DNA of 6,149 bases from an uncultured Clostridia bacterium (GTDB lineage Bacteria; Bacillota; Clostridia; Christensenellales; Borkfalkiaceae), in NCBI GenBank assembly GCA_944354085.1, contig CALVPW010000041.1:1-6149 (forward strand), given 5' to 3'. Below the pieces are notes generated by a model. It searched no databases and was not told the origin of the DNA. It was given only the letters and a program-made list of their open reading frames with translations. Positions within the stretch are counted from its first letter, which is position 1. Each line of letters starts with the position of its first letter. A program made the translations under genes and the position numbers. Below are positions 1 to 5,583 of this stretch, one piece after another.

Positions 1-33
1 GTCGATCTCGAACGCTATCTTTGGGAGGAGTGA
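1..33 (+). CDS. C-terminal end of an unidentified upstream gene (partial)
   Basis: Frame 1 reads VDLERYLWEE and stops at TGA (31-33), one base before the hemW start codon. The hemW ribosome binding site (GGGAGGAG, 23-30) lies inside these last codons, the usual arrangement for adjacent operon genes. Ten residues are too few to name the protein. I infer that it is coding from the tight stop-to-start spacing; only the window edge limits the frame, so chance cannot be excluded. Confidence 0.4.
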   Translation, partial: VDLERYLWEE

Positions 34-34
34 T

Positions 35-1144
35 ATGGCGGGCATCTATCTGCATATCCCGTTTTGCAGGCACAAGTGTACATACTGCGATTTTTGTTCG
101 TTCCCCAACCGTATGGACGTGGCGGAAGCGTACATGGCGTGCCTCATCAAGGAGATCGAGATGCGCGGCAAAGAGCTCGAAGGGCGCACCTTCGATACCG
201 TGTATTTCGGCGGGGGGACGCCTTCCGTCGTCGATCCCAAATATATCTACGCGGCGATGAAAAAGATCGAGGACTGTTTTTCGCTCTCCCGCCGTCCCGA
301 GATCACCATCGAGATGAACCCCGGCACGGTGAGCGAGCAAAAGATCGCCCTGTACAAGCGCGCGGGCATCAACCGCTTTTCCATCGGCTTGCAGACGGCG
401 ATCGACGCGCAGCTCGAAGACCTCGGGCGCATCCACACCGTCCGCGACTATCTGTACTGCACCTCTCTTTTGAGGGGGGAGAACTTTTCGGCGGACGTCA
501 TGCTCGGCATCAAGGGGCAGACCCGTGAGGACGTGCGCAAGACCATCGAGATCGCCGCGGGCAGCGGGGCGAAGCATATCTCGATGTACGCGCTCACGCC
601 CGAGGACGGCACGCCCATCTACACCGATTATCTCAACGGGGAGCTGCCCGACGCCGACGAGGTCGCCGCCCTGTACGACTACGGCTATGCGCTGCTCAAA
701 GAAAAGGGGTATCATCGCTACGAGGTGAGCAACTTTTCAAAAAAAGGGTACGAGAGCAGGCATAACCTCAACTATTGGAAGCGCGGCGAATACGTCGGGC
801 TCGGCGTTTCGGCGAGTTCCTTCTTCGCGGGGCGGCGGCTTTTGAACACCCTCGATCTCGACGAATACATGAAGTGCATCCTTTCGGGTTTTTATCCCGT
901 GATCGACAGCGAGGAGGTGAGCGCCAAGGACGCGCGCTTCGAGTTCGTCATGCTGGGGCTGCGCACCGTGTACGGCGTTTCGGCAGCCGAATACAAAAAG
1001 GCGTTCGGCAGCGCGTGGAAGGAGGACTTTGCCGCCGCCTATCAAAAGACGAAGCGCTTTCTTTTGGAGGAAGGGGACGTGACGCGCATCCGGGATGAAT
1101 ATCTGTACGTGCAGAACGCCATCCTTTCCGAATACGCGCCGTAA
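35..1144 (+). CDS. hemW: HemW-type radical SAM protein (heme chaperone / coproporphyrinogen III oxidase-like)
   Basis: This 369-residue radical SAM protein is of normal HemW length. The N-terminus, IYLHIPFC, leads into the 4Fe-4S cluster motif CxxxCxxC at C11, C15 and C18, followed by DF as in HemW proteins; the fourth Cys of the HemN CxxCxC pattern is not in the HemN position. GGGTPS near residue 67 is the SAM-binding glycine motif, and HNLNYW followed by GLGVSASS (about residues 244-263) is typical of the HemN/HemW C-terminal part. Characterised HemW members bind heme and act as chaperones inserting it into respiratory enzymes; they lack coproporphyrinogen dehydrogenase activity and are often misannotated as HemN. 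ATG 35 is chosen because GGGAGGAG sits 4 bases upstream and the conserved motif starts at once. The tldD gene follows after 54 bp. The family call is firm; the exact substrate here is inferred. Confidence 0.93.
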   Translation: MAGIYLHIPFCRHKCTYCDFCSFPNRMDVAEAYMACLIKEIEMRGKELEGRTFDTVYFGGGTPSVVDPKYIYAAMKKIEDCFSLSRRPEITIEMNPGTVSEQKIALYKRAGINRFSIGLQTAIDAQLEDLGRIHTVRDYLYCTSLLRGENFSADVMLGIKGQTREDVRKTIEIAAGSGAKHISMYALTPEDGTPIYTDYLNGELPDADEVAALYDYGYALLKEKGYHRYEVSNFSKKGYESRHNLNYWKRGEYVGLGVSASSFFAGRRLLNTLDLDEYMKCILSGFYPVIDSEEVSAKDARFEFVMLGLRTVYGVSAAEYKKAFGSAWKEDFAAAYQKTKRFLLEEGDVTRIRDEYLYVQNAILSEYAP

Positions 1145-1164
1145 GCGCATACATGCGAAAAAAG

Positions 1165-1187
1165 GAGCGCGCCCGCGGGCAGCGCTC
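1165..1187 (+). other. Hairpin in the hemW-tldD gap
   Basis: GAGCGC (1165-1170) pairs with GCGCTC (1182-1187), and the inner GCC (1171-1173) pairs with GGC (1178-1180), leaving A1181 bulged and a loop of four bases. The stem ends directly before the tldD ribosome binding site (GGGAGGA, 1188-1194). No T tract follows, so it is not an intrinsic terminator. It might protect an mRNA end or affect ribosome access to tldD; in GC-rich DNA such a stem can also arise by chance. Confidence 0.45.
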
Positions 1188-1198
1188 GGGAGGATCAT

Positions 1199-2539
1199 AT
1201 GCTGGATTTCAAAAAAGGCTACTATGCGGACGTGCGCATCGAGGACAGAGCGGATACGCACGTCATCCTGCGGGACGGTAAGCTCGAAGAGTGCAAGGCG
1301 TCCCGCGTGAAAAGGGCGTTCCTGCGCGTGTACGACGGGAAGATGTGGTACTACGCCTCGACGAGCGACACGGACGGTCTGCAGCGGGAATTGGACGGGC
1401 TGTACGCGGCGGCGCAAAAGGATGCGGACGTTTCGCAGGACCCCGTCGTGCAGGCGTTCGAGGTCAACCGCGATACGCATCTGCGCTTTTCTGAAAACAG
1501 CGTGTGCAGCGTCCCGCTCGAAGAGAAGACGGCGTTCGTGCGGGAGGCGGCTGCGGCGGTCACGGGCGACGAGGTAAGGCTGGCGATGGTGCGCTATATC
1601 GACCGTCACAGCGATTACGAATTTTATTCGAGCAAGGGTGCGGCGCTCAGATACGATTTTCAGACGTGCGGCGTGAGCGTCGCGTTTGCGCTTGCGGAAG
1701 GGGAGAACAACCTGACGAACGCCTATCAGCGCGCCGATACCGATTTTGCGGCGCTGCGCGGCAAGGTGACGGCGGCAGGGATCAAGGAAGAGCTTGCCGA
1801 AAACATCGCCTTCATGAAGAACGCAAAGCCCGTGGAGGCGGGGGAATATCCCGTCATCCTTTCCCCGATGGTGGCGGGCGTATTTGCGCACGAATCGTTC
1901 GGGCACAAATCGGAAGCCGACTTTATGATCGGCGACGAGACGATGAAAAAGGAGTGGGCGCTGGGCAGCAAAGTCGGCTCGGATATCCTCTCCATTTATG
2001 ACAGCGGTCTCGATCTCGGCAGCGGCTATGTGCCTTACGACGACGAAGGGACGAAGGCGCGCAAGACCTATCTCATCAAAAACGGCGTGCTCGCAGGCAG
2101 GCTCCACAGCGTGGGGACGGCGGTCGAGCTGGGAGAGCAGCCGACGGGCAACGCACGCGCGGTCTCCTGCGATTTCGAGCCCATCGTCCGCATGACGACC
2201 ACCGTCATCGACGCGGGCGATCTGAGCAAAGAGCAGCTGTTCGCGGGCGTCAAGCACGGGTATTACATCAAAGATCTCAAACACGGCTCGGGCATGAGCA
2301 CGTTCACGATCGCGCCCATGCTCTCCTACGAGATCGTGGACGGCAAGCTCGCGGATCCCGTCCGTATCGCCGTCATCACGGGGAACGTGTTCGAGACGCT
2401 CGCCCTCGTGGACGGGCTCTCCAACGAAAAGGAGATCTTCTCCTTCGTGACGGGCGGTTGCGGGAAGATGGAGCAGCTCCTCTTGAACGTCGGGTTCGGC
2501 GGGCCGTATGTGCGCATTTCCAAAATGAGAGTACAGTGA
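1199..2539 (+). CDS. tldD: TldD-type zinc metalloprotease subunit
   Basis: This 446-residue TldD/PmbA-family protein is slightly shorter than E. coli TldD (about 480). The metalloprotease motif HExxxH is intact as HESFGH (H231, E232, H236), and the distal Cys expected as third zinc ligand is C421 in GGCGK. Other family landmarks are the GNARA...PIVRMTTT stretch (about residues 316-332), equivalent to the SGNGRR...PRMTNT region of TldD, and the C-terminal GPYVRISKM. In E. coli, TldD and TldE form a cytosolic heterodimer that degrades unfolded peptides and matures microcin B17; TldD carries the active site. ATG 1199 follows a strong GGAGG (1189-1193) at 5 bases. The tldE gene begins 9 bases after the stop. 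By family and position the two almost certainly form a complex; the natural substrate cannot be read from this sequence. Confidence 0.92.
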   Translation: MLDFKKGYYADVRIEDRADTHVILRDGKLEECKASRVKRAFLRVYDGKMWYYASTSDTDGLQRELDGLYAAAQKDADVSQDPVVQAFEVNRDTHLRFSENSVCSVPLEEKTAFVREAAAAVTGDEVRLAMVRYIDRHSDYEFYSSKGAALRYDFQTCGVSVAFALAEGENNLTNAYQRADTDFAALRGKVTAAGIKEELAENIAFMKNAKPVEAGEYPVILSPMVAGVFAHESFGHKSEADFMIGDETMKKEWALGSKVGSDILSIYDSGLDLGSGYVPYDDEGTKARKTYLIKNGVLAGRLHSVGTAVELGEQPTGNARAVSCDFEPIVRMTTTVIDAGDLSKEQLFAGVKHGYYIKDLKHGSGMSTFTIAPMLSYEIVDGKLADPVRIAVITGNVFETLALVDGLSNEKEIFSFVTGGCGKMEQLLLNVGFGGPYVRISKMRVQ

Positions 2540-2543
2540 GGTG
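2538..2543 (+). promoter_or_regulatory. tldE ribosome binding site overlapping the tldD stop codon
   Basis: GAGGTG begins inside the TGA of tldD (2537-2539) and ends 5 bases before the tldE ATG at 2549. Ribosomes finishing tldD therefore sit on the tldE initiation site. This is the layout of translational coupling and would favour equal amounts of the two subunits. Confidence 0.75.
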
Positions 2544-2548
2544 ACGGG

Positions 2549-3745
2549 ATGAAATACGAGATCATCAAAAGAAGGGAAACGGGATACAGCGTAGCCGTTG
2601 CGGCAAGCAGGGTGACTTCCTTCCGCAAAAACTTCAACGAAACGACGACCGTCCGCGTCTATGAGAACGGCTGCATCGGCATTGCGGGCGCGGTCGGCAA
2701 GGCGGATATCGAGGCGCTGAAAAACGAGGCGGCGGAAAACTTAAAAAAGGGCATCGCTTATCCCTGCTCGCTCGAAGGCGGAAAGGTGCGTAAGGACGCG
2801 CCCAAAGGGGAGATCGTCCCCGCGGACCGCATCGTGCCCGTCTTTGAGGAATTGCTTTCGGAACTTGCGCAAAAGGCGCCGGGATATCTTTTCGGAAACA
2901 AGATCAATCTCTCGTACGAAACGCATACGTACACCAATTCCGAGGGTACCATGTACGAGGCGAACGGCGCGGAACTTGTGTTCGCGCTCACGATCAAGGA
3001 TAAAAAGAGCGCCAATCTTATGGACATGGTCTATGGAAAGCGCGCCTTCGTATACGACCGCGAAGCCGTCGTCAACGAGATCTTGGAGATGCTCCGCGCA
3101 TACGAAGATCGCGTTCCCATGCCGCAAAAAGCGCTGCCCGTCGTCGTCGACCTCGGCATGTTCTCGCCGCTGTTGGGCGATTTCGTGGCGGAGATGTACG
3201 GTTCGGGCGCGGGGCGCATGGCGGGCAAGATGGGACAAAAGGTCTTTCATGAGCGGCTGAACGTGCTCATCGACCGCGAGCCGCCGTACACCGACCGCTT
3301 TTTCGATGCGGAGGGCGTCGTCAACGAGGGCGGGAAATTTTATCTCGTCAAGGACGGCGTGTTCTGCGGCGCGCTCACGACGAAACGGTCGGCGCAGCTC
3401 TTTTCGCTCCCTGTTTCGGGCGCGGCGGGGAGCACGTACGACGGCGTCCCCGGCGTCGTATTCACGGGTCTGCGTTTTGGGAATACGGCGGAGGGCCGCG
3501 CCGCGGCGGGAGAGTGCATTTACGTTTCGCTGGCGGAGGGCGGCGATATGACGACGACAGGCGATCTCGGCATCCCCGTGCAGCTGGCGTTTCTCATGAA
3601 GGACGGAAAGTTCGTCGGCAGGCTCCCCGAGCTCATGCTCTCGGGCAACGTGTTCGATGTTTTGGGCAAGGACTTCGTGGACGTGATCGCGCTTGCGGAC
3701 GGCGACCAGCGCCTCGTGGCGCGCTTCGGCGTGCAGAAGGCGTGA
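2549..3745 (+). CDS. pmbA: TldE/PmbA-type non-catalytic partner of TldD
   Basis: This 398-residue member of the TldD/PmbA family is shorter than E. coli TldE/PmbA (about 450). It shares the family fold with its upstream neighbour but has no HExxxH: the region after VVDLGMFSPLLGDF (around residues 198-212) reads VAEMYGSGAG. PmbA hallmarks are visible: GRMAGKMGQKVF, a DREPP...FDAEGVV segment, the repeated KDGVF and KDGKF turns, TTTGDLG (near residue 333) and a C-terminal LSGNVFDVLGKD. In known complexes TldE lacks metal and shapes the peptide channel with TldD, consistent with these genes being adjacent and apparently translationally coupled. ATG 2549 is supported by the spaced GAGGTG. The last gene of the run, it is followed by a strong hairpin terminator. 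Family assignment is secure; the peptide substrate is unknown. Confidence 0.9.
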   Translation: MKYEIIKRRETGYSVAVAASRVTSFRKNFNETTTVRVYENGCIGIAGAVGKADIEALKNEAAENLKKGIAYPCSLEGGKVRKDAPKGEIVPADRIVPVFEELLSELAQKAPGYLFGNKINLSYETHTYTNSEGTMYEANGAELVFALTIKDKKSANLMDMVYGKRAFVYDREAVVNEILEMLRAYEDRVPMPQKALPVVVDLGMFSPLLGDFVAEMYGSGAGRMAGKMGQKVFHERLNVLIDREPPYTDRFFDAEGVVNEGGKFYLVKDGVFCGALTTKRSAQLFSLPVSGAAGSTYDGVPGVVFTGLRFGNTAEGRAAAGECIYVSLAEGGDMTTTGDLGIPVQLAFLMKDGKFVGRLPELMLSGNVFDVLGKDFVDVIALADGDQRLVARFGVQKA

Positions 3746-3777
3746 CGCCTCCTCAAAAAGAAAAGGATAAGAAAGAT

Positions 3778-3821
3778 AAAACCGCGGCGGGCGCAGAGTT
3801 CTGCGTCCGCCGCGGTTTTTT
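3778..3821. terminator. Bidirectional intrinsic terminator between convergent genes
   Basis: A near-perfect inverted repeat runs from 3778 to 3819: AAAACCGCGGCGG on the left matches CCGCCGCGGTTTT on the right, the inner arms GCGCAGA and TCTGCGT contain one G-T pair, and the loop is very short (centred on 3798-3799). On the plus strand a run of six Ts (3816-3821) ends transcription from tldE; on the minus strand the AAAA arm plus the A-rich stretch before it (3754-3780) supplies a U tract for the convergent hydrolase gene. It occupies the 106-bp convergent gap, as expected for a shared terminator. Confidence 0.92.
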
Positions 3822-3851
3822 GGGTCTGCAAAGCGGAAATGCTTGCAGCGC

Positions 3852-4703
3852 TTACCAGAGTTTTACGGGATCGAACCCGAACACCTGCACGACTTCGAAC
3901 AGGTCGCAGTTGGCGATGTCGCGCGTCGTGCACACGGGGCCGCCGTCCGAATCGATGTCGTATCCCGCGTATTTGTATGCCTGCCACACGAGGTGCGAAC
4001 AGTGCGTGACGGCGGGCGTTTCGCCCTGATCTTTGGGGGAGAGGATGCCGACGGTCACCGAGTACGTGATGTCTTCCAGCCGTTCGAGCGCCGTTTGGGC
4101 GATGGCGGCGCGCTCTTCTAAGGTGGCGCCTTTGAGGCGCAGCACCATAAAGTTGGTGCCGTTGCGGAACCAGCTGCTCCTGCCGTAGGAGACGGTGCTC
4201 GGCGTGCCCAGCGAAACAGATTCGAGCACGTCGCCGCGCGCGCCGTTCACGACGATCGCCGCATGCCCGTTGCGCCAGCCGAACGTGTGACAGGTGGAAG
4301 TGACGAGCACGTCGCCCTCTTCCAGATCGACGATGGGGGCGGTATAGCTCACGAACACGTCGCGGCGGGTGGTGAAGGCGACCTGCTGGTGGCGCGTCTC
4401 TCCCTCGTAAAAGAGCGCTTCCTGAAAGCGCAGGATGCGCTCGTCGTCGCCCTTCATGTCGTCGAGCGCGCTCTTTCCGAGCCCCGTCTGCAAATACAGG
4501 AAGGTATAGTCTTCCTCCGTCCACGTCTGCTTTTCGAGGGTGGGGCGGATATCCTCTTTGGCGTACGAAGGCAGCGTGCGCGCCGTCGCGTCGACCGCGT
4601 CGTCGGCGATCCAAAAGAACGCCGCCGCCAGCGTGACGAGCATGCTCAGCCCCATGAATACGGCGAGCAGCACGAACCCCGTCTTTTTTAAGATCTTTTT
4701 CAC
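3852..4703 (-). CDS. Membrane-anchored YiiX-like (permuted papain/NlpC-P60) cysteine hydrolase
   Basis: The 283-residue protein begins with a KK-rich start and one hydrophobic segment (about residues 9-33), a membrane anchor or uncleaved signal, leaving the rest outside the cell. The C-terminal domain carries GDVLVTSTC (about 130-138), NGHAAIVV with the likely catalytic His H147, LES near 160, and HCSHLVWQAYKYAGY with the likely nucleophile C235. His before Cys is the order of circularly permuted NlpC/P60 enzymes (YiiX/YebB, DUF830), which act on amide or ester bonds in cell-wall peptides or lipids. Residues 34-125 resemble nothing I recognise. Further Cys at 138, 258 and 266 could form disulfides. 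The start is GTG 4703, supported by GGAG seven bases upstream and a consensus promoter. A lipoprotein gene precedes it on the same strand and tldE converges on it. The fold is a motif-based inference; the substrate is unknown. Confidence 0.72.
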   Translation of the reverse strand: MKKILKKTGFVLLAVFMGLSMLVTLAAAFFWIADDAVDATARTLPSYAKEDIRPTLEKQTWTEEDYTFLYLQTGLGKSALDDMKGDDERILRFQEALFYEGETRHQQVAFTTRRDVFVSYTAPIVDLEEGDVLVTSTCHTFGWRNGHAAIVVNGARGDVLESVSLGTPSTVSYGRSSWFRNGTNFMVLRLKGATLEERAAIAQTALERLEDITYSVTVGILSPKDQGETPAVTHCSHLVWQAYKYAGYDIDSDGGPVCTTRDIANCDLFEVVQVFGFDPVKLW

Positions 4704-4710
4704 GGTGTGT

Positions 4711-4714
4711 CTCC
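4711..4714 (-). promoter_or_regulatory. Ribosome binding site that decides the GTG start of the hydrolase
   Basis: The minus strand reads GGAG, seven bases, then GTG AAA AAG. The upstream ATGs on this transcript (near 4739) are in a different frame, and the KK-plus-hydrophobic N-terminus follows immediately, so GTG at 4703 is preferred over any ATG. Confidence 0.7.
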
Positions 4715-4740
4715 GAGTGTGTCTTGCAGTGTCTCATATG

Positions 4741-4769
4741 AGTATACCGCATTTGCGGCGGGAAGTCAA
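4741..4769 (-). promoter_or_regulatory. Sigma-A-type promoter for the YiiX-like hydrolase
   Basis: On the minus strand TTGACT (-35, 4769-4764) is separated by exactly 17 bp from TATACT (-10, 4746-4741), each matching consensus at five of six positions. The start point would fall near 4734, giving a leader of about 30 bases before the GTG start. The spacer contains CCGCA-AA-TGCGG (4747-4758), and the presumed start site lies in the perfect palindrome CTCATATGAG (4733-4742); either could bind a regulator. Confidence 0.82.
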
Positions 4770-4786
4770 ACGCGCGCGGGTGAAAT

Positions 4787-5446
4787 TTACGAGCGCAGCG
4801 AATCTTCCCGCCGCGCGAGCACCTCGCCCGTCTCGCCGTCCATGAGGAGCGCCACGCGGCGCGTCCCGTCCGTCACGGCAAAGTAATAATAATTTTTGTC
4901 GCGCTTCAAAAGCCGCACGCACAGTTCGCCGCAGAATACGCCTTCTTTGCGCATGTTGTCGAGCGTCTCCCGCTCGGCTTCCACGCCTTTCGCGAGCGCC
5001 TCGGCGGGGGTGAGCGTCTCCGCCGTCCTGACCGACGTCGCGGCGATCGTATGCGTTTTTCCGCCGTATTCGACGCGCAGCGAGACGCTCTCTTGGGGGA
5101 AGACGTCCGTCCCGACCGAGAAGGTATAGTCGCCGTAGGCGGTGCGGTAGGAGGCTTCGCCGCCCGTCCCGCCGTCGCCGATGTAGATCTCCACGTCGCC
5201 GTCTGGTTTGACGACGGGAACGAGCTCGACTTGCAGCGTTTTGCTCATCGGGCAGGGCACGCCGTCGTCGGCGTAGGGGTATTCGCGTTCGAGGCAGGAG
5301 AGCTGCAGCGTAAAATCTTCGGTCTCTGCCACGAACAGATCGCTGCGCACCTCGGAAAGGCGGTCGGAATAGTCGTACGGGGCGCACGCCGCGAACGCGG
5401 GCAGGAACAGGGTGAGAGCGAGCAGGGATAAAAAGCGTTTTTTCAT
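4787..5446 (-). CDS. Predicted lipoprotein of unknown function
   Basis: This is a 219-residue protein if it starts at MKKRFLSLL (ATG 5446); an in-frame ATG at 5458 would add four residues (MHIT) before the signal and is less likely. A lysine/arginine start and a hydrophobic core lead to LPAFAAC, so Cys21 is the probable lipid-modified residue. The site is atypical (Phe at -3), and AFA could instead be cut by signal peptidase I. The mature part has alternating strand-like segments (about 43-130), a helix around 145-165 (LTPAEALAKG onward), then YYYFAV...ALLMDGETGEVLARRE near the C-terminus, which vaguely recalls the DxxTGEVL ending of PepSY domains. Cysteines at 51 and 65 plus CGELC could form disulfides. 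No clear ribosome binding site precedes either start. The YiiX-like gene follows after 83 bp without a terminator between, so read-through is likely. I do not recognise the family. Confidence 0.75.
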   Translation of the reverse strand: MKKRFLSLLALTLFLPAFAACAPYDYSDRLSEVRSDLFVAETEDFTLQLSCLEREYPYADDGVPCPMSKTLQVELVPVVKPDGDVEIYIGDGGTGGEASYRTAYGDYTFSVGTDVFPQESVSLRVEYGGKTHTIAATSVRTAETLTPAEALAKGVEAERETLDNMRKEGVFCGELCVRLLKRDKNYYYFAVTDGTRRVALLMDGETGEVLARREDSLRS

Positions 5447-5511
5447 GGTAATATGCATATGAATTTATGCACGGCGGCATGACTTTTCGCCGACTTTTTT
5501 CCCTCATTCGG

Positions 5512-5540
5512 TTGCATTTTTCCCGCGCGTGTGTTAAAAT
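5512..5540 (+). promoter_or_regulatory. Promoter with extended -10 for the partial membrane-protein gene
   Basis: TTGCAT (-35, 5512-5517) and TAAAAT (-10, 5535-5540) are separated by 17 bp, and TGT at 5532-5534 gives an extended -10. Predicted start is near 5547, about 37 bases before the ATG at 5584. A second TAAAAT at 5544-5549 has no suitably spaced -35. Confidence 0.7.
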
Positions 5541-5583
5541 AGCTAAAATCGGGGCGCGGGGAAGGCGCTCCGTCACGATCATT

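Noticed and set aside
1127..1155. A possible promoter TTTCCG-17-CATACA before tldD
   Set aside because: The -10 matches consensus at only three of six positions and the -35 is poor; hemW-tldD co-transcription explains the layout without it.
737..2284. A 515-codon open frame antisense to the hemW 3' end and most of tldD
   Set aside because: Its product is rich in Arg, His, Ala and Val with no motif. It lies opposite two clearly conserved genes; long antisense frames are common when coding DNA has GC-rich third positions.
35..3745. A radical SAM plus TldD/TldE cluster read as a RiPP biosynthesis locus
   Set aside because: The radical SAM protein has HemW hallmarks and no SPASM or precursor-binding domain that I can see. 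No short precursor gene or exporter lies in the window.
3520..4752. A 410-codon minus-strand frame overlapping the hydrolase gene and the 3' end of tldE
   Set aside because: It runs through the terminator hairpin, its product is Arg-rich with no domain, and the alternative frame carries the membrane segment and catalytic motifs.
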